A DNA stretch of 64,000 nucleotides from Methanobrevibacter sp. (GCF_015062985.1 NZ_SUTI01000006.1:1-64000); one strand, 5' to 3'; positions 45,148-54,161 are shown, numbered from the stretch's first letter. Notes: generated from the sequence alone by a model not told the origin. Translations and numbers: made by a program.

Positions 45148-45245
45148 GAATTTTAATTTAATCCTAATCGCATATAAAAAAATCGAAAGAGCACATGGAA
45201 AGTAAAAAGATAATGGCATATATGAAAAGGAACAAAGGGGATATC

Positions 45246-45932
45246 ATGGAACAAAAAAACATTATAGGATATGAAAAGGAATATGACATTAAAAAGCATC
45301 CTTCAATCAAAGGTCTTCAGATAATTGAAGGTAAAAGCAATTTCCCAATTAGCTGGCTCAACAAACAGGGATATTGTGAATACCAGCTATATCTCGAACA
45401 TGTAAAAGGTATAGAAACCACACCAACACAGGCAATGACCCACGGAAGCGAGATTCACCAGCAGCTTGAAGACATATTCAAACAGGATTCCACACCTGCA
45501 ACATTTGAGAATGCCCTCAACGAGTCAAAGGAAAAGGCTTCAATGTCAAGGGAAGTTTTTGTAGTTGCCCCCGATTACGGAATCAGGGGATACATCGACG
45601 AAATTTGGATGAAGCCTGATGAAATAGTCATAATCGATGACAAGCCTGGAAGGACACCATATGAATCCACAATGAATCAGGTAAGAGCATATTGCCTTGC
45701 CTTCAAAGACATGACCGGAGATGAACGTAAAATCAAAGGAGCATTGAGAGAAAGAGGGACAGAAAATCTATTCTGGATTGAAATATTCACTGAGGATATT
45801 GAAAAGGAAATCAAGTTTACTATAGACAGGATGCACGGCCTCTTCGATGGGACCAAACCTTTCATTGCAACCAAAAATCCCAACAAATGCAGGTCCTGCA
45901 GATTTAAAGATGAATGTGAACATGCGAAATAG
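45246..45932 (+). CDS. Solo Cas4-like PD-(D/E)XK exonuclease
   Basis: About 228 residues; start set at ATG 45246 behind AAAGGGGAT. Cas4 pattern: a single cysteine early (GYCEYQLYL), THGSEIHQQLE, the nuclease core GIRGYIDEIW...VIIDDKPG (residues 112-136, metal-binding Asp and DxK), QVRAYCLAF, and a C-terminal cysteine cluster CRSCRFKDEC for an iron-sulfur site. There are no CRISPR repeats or other cas genes in the window, so this is a stand-alone copy, perhaps for repair. SNase follows 6 bases later. Confidence 0.85.
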   Translation: MEQKNIIGYEKEYDIKKHPSIKGLQIIEGKSNFPISWLNKQGYCEYQLYLEHVKGIETTPTQAMTHGSEIHQQLEDIFKQDSTPATFENALNESKEKASMSREVFVVAPDYGIRGYIDEIWMKPDEIVIIDDKPGRTPYESTMNQVRAYCLAFKDMTGDERKIKGALRERGTENLFWIEIFTEDIEKEIKFTIDRMHGLFDGTKPFIATKNPNKCRSCRFKDECEHAK

Positions 45933-45938
45933 ATTTAC

Positions 45939-46403
45939 ATGAACAGAAAAGCAATTTCAATAATTCTACTAATCATATTTCTGATAACTATTCTATTTAC
46001 AGTGGCGAACATCTTTCTGGAAGATTCAAGCACACAGGAAAACCAAACGGGAACACTGAAGATAGGCAACGTCAGTGTGAACTATGAAAATGGCGGAAAG
46101 TGCATTGAAGTGATTGACGCCAATACCATCCAAGTATACGGCGTCGGACGGGTTCAGCTGGTTCAGATAGATGCCCCAGACAGCGAACCTCAAATAAGTG
46201 AGGCAAAAAAGTTTGTTGAAGAGAGATGCCTTGGAAAAACAGTTTATCTGAATATAGACGACAAGCAGCCGAAAGACAAATACGGACGCACAATCGCCAT
46301 AGTATACACAGACAGTGAAGATATCAATAGGGGACTGCTGGAGAACGGTCTGGCCAACATTTCATATTTCGAGCCAAGCGAATTTAAAAAAGGAGAAGTA
46401 TAG
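45939..46403 (+). CDS. Membrane-anchored thermonuclease (SNase family)
   Basis: 154 residues: an N-terminal anchor (AISIILLIIFLITILFTVANIF), then an OB-fold nuclease. VGRVQLVQIDAPDSEP carries the catalytic Arg and Asp but has Asp where staphylococcal nuclease has Glu43, and DKYGRTIAIVY carries the second Arg. It would cut DNA or RNA outside the cell. It is in a pair with the Cas4-like gene. The stop touches that of the convergent unknown gene (TAGCTA, both stops). Confidence 0.85.
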   Translation: MNRKAISIILLIIFLITILFTVANIFLEDSSTQENQTGTLKIGNVSVNYENGGKCIEVIDANTIQVYGVGRVQLVQIDAPDSEPQISEAKKFVEERCLGKTVYLNIDDKQPKDKYGRTIAIVYTDSEDINRGLLENGLANISYFEPSEFKKGEV

Positions 46404-47042
46404 CTAAACAGCCCTGTTCAAACCCAAATAGATTTTGTTTTTCTTATATACTTTTTCTAAAATCTCATTCCATTCATCAACAGTGATATGTCCCTTGTTC
46501 GGAATCATATTGTCGAGGGACGATTCATTCAGGTTCAATATGTCCGCAAGAACAAAGGACAACGCCCTGCCTGTCAGAGGCAAATCATAAGGGTCATAGC
46601 CTGTTACGGTCAAAACCCAAATGTTATCCCTTGAAGAGCTGTCATATTCCCTTTTGAGCGAATCGAACCAGGATGCTATGACATTGCCTTCACATCCTAT
46701 GCCGCAGCCTATTGAAATGTAATAATCTTCGGCAGAAAAATCAATGGAATCAATAGCTTTTCTTATTTTGGAGTTTAATTCATCAGAACCTATTTCCAAA
46801 TCAAACTCATTATTTGTTATAAAATCAGAAACATAATTTTCAAGTTCTTTCTTGTTCTTGAAGTAGCCTATCGGCTCCAATCTGTCGGGATCCCTGTCGC
46901 AGAGATCATATATCAAGTCCTCATCAACGTCAACAATCTCATATCCGTCTAGCTTATGGGACTTATACTCCTTGAAATCTATGCAATAGTTTTCCAAATC
47001 CTCTTTATTCAGGTACCAGAGTACCTGGACTTTTCTAATCAT
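46404..47042 (-). CDS. Unrecognised 212-residue protein
   Basis: No family recognised. It is acidic, without signal or membrane segments. A glycine/cysteine run ISIGCGIGCEGN near residue 112 and a DPYDLPLTGRAL segment are conserved-looking but suggest no known fold. It is an isolated gene, convergent with the SNase gene with no space between stops. Confidence 0.6.
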   Translation of the reverse strand: MIRKVQVLWYLNKEDLENYCIDFKEYKSHKLDGYEIVDVDEDLIYDLCDRDPDRLEPIGYFKNKKELENYVSDFITNNEFDLEIGSDELNSKIRKAIDSIDFSAEDYYISIGCGIGCEGNVIASWFDSLKREYDSSSRDNIWVLTVTGYDPYDLPLTGRALSFVLADILNLNESSLDNMIPNKGHITVDEWNEILEKVYKKNKIYLGLNRAV

Positions 47043-47072
47043 TCAAATCTAAATATATTGGTATTGATGAGC

Positions 47073-47471
47073 TTATCTTAGCTCATCGATGACAACTGTT
47101 TTTGTAACAGTGTTCAGTAACCTGTCGGTCTTCAATATTTTGCCTATAGCCCAATCAAAAATGATAGGGAACCAATAGATTTTGGTTATATTACGTACAA
47201 GAGCCTGAGGCATTGAAATTCTGGCCCCGTTTTTAGATCTTACCTGCAAATACATAATGGATTTGCCGACAGTGGCTCCATATGTTTTTTCACAGTATAC
47301 GAAATATACGAATATCAAAATCGGAACGATGTAAATAAGTACCTGGTATAATGAATAAGCATGACCTGCCACTGCAAAGTTCAATAAAAAAGACACAATC
47401 CACATGAATGCTGAAAGGACAAAGAAATCCATAAGATATGCGATAACCCTTCTTGTAAATACACTTACCAT
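47073..47471 (-). CDS. RDD-family membrane protein
   Basis: 132 residues: RRVIAYLMDFFVLSAFMWIVSFLL is the RDD-type first helix (Arg then Asp), with two more hydrophobic helices and the KTYGATVGKSIMYLQVRSKNG loop typical of the family. The role is unknown; transport has been proposed for some members. It lies 9 bases after hypE on the same strand. Confidence 0.82.
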   Translation of the reverse strand: MVSVFTRRVIAYLMDFFVLSAFMWIVSFLLNFAVAGHAYSLYQVLIYIVPILIFVYFVYCEKTYGATVGKSIMYLQVRSKNGARISMPQALVRNITKIYWFPIIFDWAIGKILKTDRLLNTVTKTVVIDELR

Positions 47472-47480
47472 CTTATCACC

Positions 47481-48500
47481 TTAACAAACTCTAGGAACAG
47501 GATCAGCTATAGGTGCTTCCAAAATTCTTTCACCGCCGATAGGAGTTTTTACTATGACATAATCACCCTCGACGACTTCACCTACAATAGCTGCATTTTC
47601 ACCATATTTTTCATTTTTAATAGCTTCTAAAACCTCATCAGCCTTATCAGCCTTAACTCCCATTACAACCTTGCCTTCATTGGCCACTTCAAAAGGATCG
47701 ATTCCCAACATCTCGGATACCGCATGGACCTCATCCCTGATTGGAATGGCTTCCTGTTCAAGCACGACGCCCACGCCCGCTTTTGATGCCATCTCATTAA
47801 TGGCATTTGCAAATCCTCCACGGGTAGGGTCCTTCATGGCTGTAACTCCACCAATTTCTAAAGCTTTGCTGATAATGTTCCACATCGGAGCTACATCAGA
47901 TTTCAAATCAGTTTCAAAGCCAAATCCTTCTCTAAAAGACATGAGACTCATTCCATGGTCGCCTAAGCTTCCGGTGACAATAATCTTGTCGCCGACTTCG
48001 AGGGTTGAATCACGGATGACCTCACCCTTTTTAGCCAATCCGATACCGGTTGTAACCATGACTATGCCGTCAAGCTTATCCTGAGGCATTACTTTGGTGT
48101 CGCCTGTGATTACGGCAACGTCCACTTCTTCACAAGTCTCGTTTAAAGATTTCATTATTTTGTCTAAATCATCAATTGGAAATCCTTCCTGCATGATAAT
48201 TGCATTTGAAATAGCCAAAGGACGTGCTCCCATTACGGAAACATCGTTGATTGTTCCGGCAGCTGAAATCCTTCCTATATCCCCTCCAGGGAAAAACAAT
48301 GGATCAATAGTATGACCGTCAGTTGTCATGACTATTTCATAATCTCCAATCGGTATAGACGCCCCATCATCAAGAGCATCTAAACTAATACCACCATTAA
48401 CGCTTTTTTTAGTGATATTATCCAATATTGTGCTGGAAATAAGGTTAGCCATCACTTCCCCGCCAGCACCATGATTCATACTAATTTTATCTTCTGACAT
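47481..48500 (-). CDS. hypE: Hydrogenase maturation carbamoyl dehydratase
   Basis: 339 residues: MNHGAGGEVMANLI near the start, DALDDGASI, DGHTIDPLFFPGGDIG, and the C-terminal PVPRVC ending in the reactive cysteine that carries thiocarbamate to thiocyanate. It works with HypF to make the cyanide ligands of nickel-iron hydrogenases, used here in methanogenesis. Ends just before the S8e gene region on the same strand. Confidence 0.97.
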   Translation of the reverse strand: MSEDKISMNHGAGGEVMANLISSTILDNITKKSVNGGISLDALDDGASIPIGDYEIVMTTDGHTIDPLFFPGGDIGRISAAGTINDVSVMGARPLAISNAIIMQEGFPIDDLDKIMKSLNETCEEVDVAVITGDTKVMPQDKLDGIVMVTTGIGLAKKGEVIRDSTLEVGDKIIVTGSLGDHGMSLMSFREGFGFETDLKSDVAPMWNIISKALEIGGVTAMKDPTRGGFANAINEMASKAGVGVVLEQEAIPIRDEVHAVSEMLGIDPFEVANEGKVVMGVKADKADEVLEAIKNEKYGENAAIVGEVVEGDYVIVKTPIGGERILEAPIADPVPRVC

Positions 48501-48595
48501 TTTATCTCCTAATTATCATATGCTATGGATAAAATTATGTTAAAACAAGTATTTAATAATAATGAATAATGTATAAAAATAGTAAAAAAAAGAGA

Positions 48596-48618
48596 ATTTA
48601 AAGAAAAATCTTTAAATT
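48596..48618 (-). terminator. Hairpin terminator after the S8e remnant
   Basis: A 9-bp A/T-rich stem with one bulged base (left arm 48596-48604, right arm 48609-48618), followed on the minus strand by CTCTTTTTTTT. It overlaps the stop codon region of the S8e frame. Confidence 0.6.
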
Positions 48619-48755
48619 AAAATTCCGTTGATAACACCGTCTTGACCAGGTCTTGATGTTACTTTAGCATTACCTTCAGGAGTTTCTACAATAGCACCTT
48701 TGGTAATGATGTTCCTTCTTACGTAGTTAGTTGATTTTCCTTGAGAAATTGCCAT
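48612..48755 (-). pseudogene. rps8e: Ribosomal protein S8e with a large in-frame internal deletion
   Basis: The frame reads MAISQGKST, then jumps straight to [20 protein letters not shown] and the ending [12 protein letters not shown], 47 residues. Archaeal S8e is about 125 residues: the first nine and the last 38 are here, but the basic middle (about 75-80 residues, the GARNxxxRGKRK and RGGNxKxR parts) is gone with the reading frame kept. The Shine-Dalgarno TTAGGTGAAATA, ATG, stop and terminator are intact. Either a full copy exists elsewhere and this is a remnant, or the source assembly has dropped 225-240 bases. It is too short for a functional S8e. Confidence 0.75.
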
Positions 48756-48947
48756 TATTTCACCTAAATAAATATAATAAATAATTAATAATCGCTGTCA
48801 ATAAGGCTCTTTTCAATTAAACTATTTGCAAGATTAATAATAGCCTAATTCTTGAGAGCAAAAAAGAGTCTTAAAGAATAATGATAATAAAATATTAATT
48901 TATCATTATATATAAATGTTTTATTTTTCAAGAGAAAAATCAAGTTT

Positions 48948-49187
48948 TTACTTTTTGTTTTTCAAAATAAATTCATCAACCAGCCTGTCAAAATCATCTT
49001 CGGTGATATTTTCATCGGAAGCCGCATCCAGTATTTTCTGTATTTCCTCCTGTGAAACGTCATCACCTAAAAAATCCTGCAGCAGTTCCCTCAAATCCTC
49101 ATCGTCAATGTATGCCTGACCATCTGAAACATTGAACTCGCAATTGCCTTCATCGTCTAAAGTATAATAGGGAATATTCTTTTCCAT
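48948..49187 (-). CDS. Small acidic protein, unrecognised
   Basis: 79 residues rich in Asp/Glu: DDEDLRELLQDFLGDDVSQEEIQKIL and ENITEDDFDRLVDEFI look like two helical stretches. No metal-loop consensus is convincing. It lies 7 bases after the zinc-ribbon gene on the same strand, so the two may form a small operon. Confidence 0.6.
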   Translation of the reverse strand: MEKNIPYYTLDDEGNCEFNVSDGQAYIDDEDLRELLQDFLGDDVSQEEIQKILDAASDENITEDDFDRLVDEFILKNKK

Positions 49188-49194
49188 TCAAACA

Positions 49195-49605
49195 CTACTC
49201 CTTTGGAAATTCATAATATGTGATAGCATACGGATCATCCTCATAATGCCATTCGCAGGCCATGTCCGCACCCATGTCCATGTTGTCCTCAAGTTGAACC
49301 ACAATATTGATGTCCTGGGCCAAATTTTCAGCATCAATGCCCAATTCATTCAAATCGATTACAAGCTCATCCCCATCGCTGCTTTCGGAAACGACAATGA
49401 CTATTTCATCACCGGGAAGGTTCCCATCCAATACGACATCGGCGAGTCCGCCATCATCCAATTCGATTGAATTGTCTTTTCTATTGCTTATAAGCAGATA
49501 GTTCTTAGCAAACAACTCTTCAATGTCCAATTCGCATGCAGGACAGATGAAGCTGCCTTTCGACAGTTCACAACCGCAAGATGGACAGAAATTAATTTTC
49601 ACCAT
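49195..49605 (-). CDS. Zinc-ribbon protein, unrecognised
   Basis: 136 residues. The N-terminal zinc ribbon is CPSCGCELSKGSFICPAC (CxxC...CxxC, residues 7-24). The rest is strongly acidic, with beta-like stretches (DEIVIVVSESSDGDELVIDL) and a C-terminal CEWHYEDDPYAITYYEF. Function is unknown. Starts a two-gene run with the acidic protein downstream. Confidence 0.65.
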   Translation of the reverse strand: MVKINFCPSCGCELSKGSFICPACELDIEELFAKNYLLISNRKDNSIELDDGGLADVVLDGNLPGDEIVIVVSESSDGDELVIDLNELGIDAENLAQDINIVVQLEDNMDMGADMACEWHYEDDPYAITYYEFPKE

Positions 49606-49675
49606 TTTATAAAAACCCCAACAATTGGTATTAATTATTATTTAATAAGTTATATTTAAAATTTAAAGATAGCAA

Positions 49676-50020
49676 CTAATAGTTGCTATCGATTGAAAAG
49701 CTGATTTCCGGAATTTCAAAATCGTTCCTGCACCTGACGGAAAATACCTTCAGGTCCTCAATGAACATGGACAAATCAAGGAAGGACCTGTCGCAGCCTA
49801 TGAATATTTTCACATTCGGATTTTCCAGAATCTCCTTCGGAATACTGAAGACCTCAGATGCGCCGTCAACATATATGGAATTCGGGAAGTTGTTCCTGTC
49901 AAGGCCTAAAAACACCCCATCATGAATGCTGTAATCGGCAGACATTCCGTTTTCATTTTCAACTTTTCCTGCAAACGTATCATTTGCTTCATCATAACTT
50001 GAAATCAGTCTTTTTTTCAT
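49676..50020 (-). CDS. Unrecognised 114-residue protein
   Basis: Starts MKKRLISSYDEANDTFAGKVENENG, faintly like the DUF2283-type YDxxxDxLYI start, then beta-rich segments VFLGLDRNNFPNSIYVDGASEVFSIP. No known motif. A single gene. Confidence 0.55.
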   Translation of the reverse strand: MKKRLISSYDEANDTFAGKVENENGMSADYSIHDGVFLGLDRNNFPNSIYVDGASEVFSIPKEILENPNVKIFIGCDRSFLDLSMFIEDLKVFSVRCRNDFEIPEISFSIDSNY

Positions 50021-50219
50021 AATATCAACCTCACAGGTATTATATGTTCCATAATTAATATTGAATTGCCAAGAGCATTTGAAAAGTAATTTAAAAACAT
50101 ATCAACATAAATAAAGCAATTTGAAAGCAATTTGATTGACATGATATTGAAAAATCGATTCGATAAAATATTATAACCATGAAAACAAAATATTCATAAC
50201 CAAAGTTTAGGTGTAAAAA

Positions 50220-50903
50220 TTGACTGAAGAAACAGCCGAACAACTTGCCCTCGAAGCAGAAATCAAAAGTCAGGCACAGAAATTCCTGAAGTATCTCAAT
50301 TCAACCCTTCCGGAAAGCATGGAACTGGAGTACGAAGGGTTCTACAGAAGAGGATTTTTCGTAAGCAAAAAGAGATACGCCGTTATCGAAGACGGGGAAA
50401 TCATAGCCAAAGGACTGGAACTTGTCAGAAGAGACTGGGCACCTATAGTCAAAAAGACACAGGAAGCTGTCCTGATGGCCATTTTAAGAGAAGGGGATTC
50501 CGATAAGGCAATTGAAGAGGTTAAAAAGGTTTTGAAAAGAATCAAAAAGGGCGATGTTGAAAGAAAGGAGCTCATCATACACACCCAAATCACCAAGCCC
50601 CTCAACCAGTACAAGCAGGTCGGACCTCATGTGGTAGCTGCAAGGAGAATTGAGGAACATGGCATTAAAGTGACACGTGGAACCATCATCCAGTATATAA
50701 TTGTTAAAGGAAAAGGATCTATCAGTCAAAGAGCCGTACCTTATGAGTATAGTGAAGGATATGTATATGACAAGGACTATTACATAAATAATCAGCTGAT
50801 TCCTGCCATCGAAAGGATAATGTATTCCTTCGGATACACAAAAAAGGACCTTGAGGACATGGCGCGCGGTGAAGTCCAACAGAGTCTGGATGCCTTTTTC
50901 TAA
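50220..50903 (+). CDS. DNA polymerase B, C-terminal subunit (PolB2)
   Basis: 227 residues matching the C-terminal end of family B polymerase: KKRYAV near residue 51 (the KxY motif past the palm) and the thumb domain ([23 protein letters not shown] end). The catalytic palm aspartates are not here and must be on the large subunit. In Methanothermobacter the same split is known (Mth1208 and Mth208). TTG start at 50220, fixed by TTTAGGTG six bases before it. It is followed by a HAD gene. Confidence 0.9.
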   Translation: MTEETAEQLALEAEIKSQAQKFLKYLNSTLPESMELEYEGFYRRGFFVSKKRYAVIEDGEIIAKGLELVRRDWAPIVKKTQEAVLMAILREGDSDKAIEEVKKVLKRIKKGDVERKELIIHTQITKPLNQYKQVGPHVVAARRIEEHGIKVTRGTIIQYIIVKGKGSISQRAVPYEYSEGYVYDKDYYINNQLIPAIERIMYSFGYTKKDLEDMARGEVQQSLDAFF

Positions 50904-50941
50904 AAAAATTTAAATAATCTTAAAGTAATAATAAAGAGTAT

Positions 50942-51637
50942 ATGATACAGAATGATGATGACCGTGTTGTCTTCTTCGATATAGACGGCACACTACTCGA
51001 TACTTCAGATTTTGCTGAAACAGCAAGAAAAGCAGCTATTGGATTGATGGTAGATAATGGTCTTCCGCTTGATAAAGACGAAGCATATGGTGTTTTAAAA
51101 ACAATTATCCGTGAGAAAGGATCAAATTACGGCAAACACTTCAATGTCCTGACCCAGGTTGTTTTAGGTCATGAGGATCCTATGCTTGTAGCACTTGGAA
51201 TGATTACTTACCACAACGTTAAGATGGCGCTTTTAAGACCATACGCCGAAACAATTGACACTCTAATTTACCTAAAGAGTCAAGGATATCGTTTAGCAGT
51301 CATATCCAATGGAATCACTATCAAGCAATGGGAAAAATTAGTAAGACTTAATGTGCATTCCTTTTTCGATGAAGTAATCACATCAGAAGAGGTCGGTAAG
51401 GAAAAACCAGATAAGCTAATCTTTGATGTTGCACTCAGAAAAATGAAGGGAAACCCTGAAAGATCCGTGATGATTGGAAATAAATTCAAGGCGGATGCAT
51501 TGGGTGCAGTGAATGCAGGATTAAGAGCCATCCTTGTCAATTCAGACGTTACCGAAGAGGACAGGGAATACATTAAAAAAGAGCAACTGGACATTACAGT
51601 CATTGATGACATTGGTGATGTTAATTTAATATTGTAA
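50942..51637 (+). CDS. HAD-superfamily hydrolase (TIGR02253/phosphoglycolate-phosphatase-like)
   Basis: 231 residues: FFDIDGTLLDTSDF (motif I nucleophile), AVISNGI (II), KEKPDKLIF (III, Lys), and VMIGNKFKADALGA (IV). Motif IV has Asn where most relatives have the first Asp of GDxxxxD. Probably a phosphatase for a small phosphorylated metabolite. It lies 38 bases after polB2 on the same strand. Confidence 0.85.
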   Translation: MIQNDDDRVVFFDIDGTLLDTSDFAETARKAAIGLMVDNGLPLDKDEAYGVLKTIIREKGSNYGKHFNVLTQVVLGHEDPMLVALGMITYHNVKMALLRPYAETIDTLIYLKSQGYRLAVISNGITIKQWEKLVRLNVHSFFDEVITSEEVGKEKPDKLIFDVALRKMKGNPERSVMIGNKFKADALGAVNAGLRAILVNSDVTEEDREYIKKEQLDITVIDDIGDVNLIL

Positions 51638-51708
51638 AATCACCAAAACTTCTTATTTTTTTAAAAGTCCGGCTTTAATTAAACAACAATATAAAAAAAT
51701 AAAAAAAG

Positions 51709-51729
51709 ATAGAGAACAGAATTCTCTAT
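51709..51729 (-). terminator. Hairpin and poly-T terminator of the 811-residue adhesin
   Basis: A perfect 8-bp stem ATAGAGAA/TTCTCTAT with a 5-base loop includes the TAG stop, and is followed on the minus strand by CTTTTTTTATTTTTTTAT. Near-identical stem to the terminator of the paralogous adhesin at 56841. Confidence 0.82.
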
Positions 51730-54161
51730 TTTAACAGTACATTATTGTTATCAGATATAATCGGGGCATGGTTGTCGTCGCAAACATTGCATAAAAGATA
51801 ATCATTTGCATTATTCACATCAACAGTTGCGCCTTGCCCATATTTACCTGATAGATCTGCATAAGCGAGTGGAGTTTTGTCAGTCACCCGAAAAATTGTT
51901 TGAACATTTTTGGAATGATATCTGGCATTGCCTGCAAAATATGAGCGCAATGAATATTTTCCCACATCAAGGCCTTGAACATCGCAAGTAGCAACACCCT
52001 CCTCAATATGACCTTTTCCTGTGAAAACCTTGACATTATTTTCATCGAATATGGTAAAGTGGATATTACCATTAATATCATCATTTATTTCAGCCATAAT
52101 GCTTGTATTGTAGCCTGGAGTAACACAAACTTCCATGTCCGGATCCGCTTTATAAGTAGGCAATGCGAATATATGGTTGTAAGATGCATAATATGTGTTT
52201 CCGGCATAAACCACTCTCACAGAATTGCTTCCTGCCTGCAGAGCAGTCAGCGGGAACTTTAAAACAGTATCATTTATTGATATGGCTTTAGTAACATCAT
52301 TAATAGTTACATGCACCCTTCCCGGAGCCATTTTAGTATTATTATTAACGTTGAAGTTATTCATGTAGATATAAAGTGTAGAACTTTTAGCATACCTAAT
52401 ATCTACAGAATCACCATAATTTATTTCTCCCAATTCAGGTGAAACAATCTTAAGGCTATTAATTGAATTTGCTTTAACTACATTAAAGGAAAGTGTTTTA
52501 ACTTGATCGGCATAATCTTCACTTCCCGCATAGCTCACTTTAATGTCATAAGATCCAGGCTTCATAATACCTAATGCAAAAGACAGAGTGGATTTGCCAT
52601 AGGTATCCCTTATATATGATGCCCCATTTATTGTTACATTAATACTGCCAGGCACATCACTGCCCTTCAAGTAGACAAAAAGTTTTGAAGAATTATAAGT
52701 AAATTTGATTTGACCCTTGTTTGAAGGATTAGTTGGTGTAACCTTAATGCTCTTTATAGGGAACTGGCTAACCACATCCAATGAAATAGTGATAGTTTGA
52801 GCGTTGAAATTTGCACTTCCACCATACTTCACTTCAATATCATTATGTCCTGTCTCAAGAACACCTAAGGAAACGCTTAAAATGGAACCTGATATTTTAA
52901 CTTTTTGAGAAACACCATTTACTTTGACATGCACATTGCCAGGAACATTACTTTTTACCATGGTAATGTTAAGTGTGGAATTTGTACCTGTATATTGAAC
53001 ACGGCCCTGATAATTTCCATTTGAATTAACGGATGGTTTATCAATCTTCACTTTAGAAATAGGATTTAGTTTCTTTACTCTAAAAGAAGTTGTTACATTT
53101 TGAGCTTCGTAATTAGCACTTCCGGAATAGATTGCCTGAACAGTATATGTGCCTGCATTCAAACCGCTTAATGTGATACTTCTACCGAAATACTCTGGTT
53201 TGATTGTGTAAGATTTTCCGTTTACCGTAACATCAACAGTGCCGGCATTAGTCCCATAAAATTCAATTATTGCATCATTTCCATAATTAACATTTTTTGC
53301 AATGACAGAATTAATTACTGCAAAACCCCTGCAGTTTATAAAAGTACACTTAGAAGCAGTACCTTTGCAAATGGCCGCATCACTATATTTAGTAGAACAG
53401 TTCACAAAATATGAATCATAAGCATTACCGCAAACGGCACCCCCACTTCCTGAAGAAGAGCAATCTACAAAAGAACAATTATATGCATTACCATAAACGG
53501 CACCTCCCATATATCTAGTAGAACATTCTACAAAAGAACAATTATAGGCATTACCATAAACGGCACCCCCACTATCTAAAGAAGAACAGTCTACAAAAGA
53601 ACAATTATAAGCATTACCCTCAATAGCACCACCCAGTTTACCATCATTACAATTTACAAATGAACAGTTATAGGCATTACCATATGAAACAGCAGCATAA
53701 TGATTAGAACTAGTGCAACCCCCTTCAAAAGAACAATCGTAAACGGAAAGTCCATAGTCGCTTTGATAGGAATATATGAAACAGGAACCATTGATGAACT
53801 GAATATTCTTAAATGCAACACCCCTACATGAAACATAGATTGTTGCGGATAATTTATTAAAATCTAAAGTGTGGCCATTTCCATCAACAGTAATTGCTTT
53901 AGTAATATGTATACTTTCATAATTATTTTGCACATAATCCTTATCCAGATATAATGTTTCTCCAGCGTTGGTTTTTTTTATTAAACCTGAAAGTTCAGAA
54001 AAATCTCCTGGAGATTCAGTGATTAGATCATCATCTGCAGACTCAACACTTAAAACATCCTCCGTTGTGTCTGTAACATTCTCATCGGCTGCACTTACAG
54101 CCCCAACTATAAGAATAGCAAGTAGTAAAATACCCACTATCGCAATCTTATTAAACTTCAA
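51726..54161 (-). CDS. Secreted adhesin-like protein: beta-helix plus Ig-like repeats
   Basis: 811 residues: a signal peptide (MKFNKIAIVGILLLAILIVGAVSAA), an acidic linker, then a right-handed beta-helix in which about six 21-residue repeats contain GNAYNCSFVDCSS and SGGAVY (63-bp DNA period). Then come four Ig-like domains of about 95 residues with PGSxxVxINGxxY and LxxGSYDIxVxYAGS. The C-terminal cysteines CNVCDD end the chain with no membrane anchor seen. Surface-exposed and adhesive by analogy to the adhesin-like proteins of Methanobrevibacter. Its paralog lies at 56997-60056. Confidence 0.82.
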   Translation of the reverse strand: MKFNKIAIVGILLLAILIVGAVSAADENVTDTTEDVLSVESADDDLITESPGDFSELSGLIKKTNAGETLYLDKDYVQNNYESIHITKAITVDGNGHTLDFNKLSATIYVSCRGVAFKNIQFINGSCFIYSYQSDYGLSVYDCSFEGGCTSSNHYAAVSYGNAYNCSFVNCNDGKLGGAIEGNAYNCSFVDCSSLDSGGAVYGNAYNCSFVECSTRYMGGAVYGNAYNCSFVDCSSSGSGGAVCGNAYDSYFVNCSTKYSDAAICKGTASKCTFINCRGFAVINSVIAKNVNYGNDAIIEFYGTNAGTVDVTVNGKSYTIKPEYFGRSITLSGLNAGTYTVQAIYSGSANYEAQNVTTSFRVKKLNPISKVKIDKPSVNSNGNYQGRVQYTGTNSTLNITMVKSNVPGNVHVKVNGVSQKVKISGSILSVSLGVLETGHNDIEVKYGGSANFNAQTITISLDVVSQFPIKSIKVTPTNPSNKGQIKFTYNSSKLFVYLKGSDVPGSINVTINGASYIRDTYGKSTLSFALGIMKPGSYDIKVSYAGSEDYADQVKTLSFNVVKANSINSLKIVSPELGEINYGDSVDIRYAKSSTLYIYMNNFNVNNNTKMAPGRVHVTINDVTKAISINDTVLKFPLTALQAGSNSVRVVYAGNTYYASYNHIFALPTYKADPDMEVCVTPGYNTSIMAEINDDINGNIHFTIFDENNVKVFTGKGHIEEGVATCDVQGLDVGKYSLRSYFAGNARYHSKNVQTIFRVTDKTPLAYADLSGKYGQGATVDVNNANDYLLCNVCDDNHAPIISDNNNVLLK
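53440..53720 (-). repeat. 63-bp tandem repeat encoding beta-helix turns
   Basis: The same text starts at 53465, 53528 and 53591, a 63-bp (21-codon) period, with further weaker copies on both sides. The same unit and period occur in the paralogous adhesin around 59426-59640. Confidence 0.85.

Noticed and set aside
45195..45245. N-terminal extension of the Cas4-like protein
   Set aside because: The ATG at 45246 has AAAGGGGAT ahead of it; the extension lies in the divergent promoter region.
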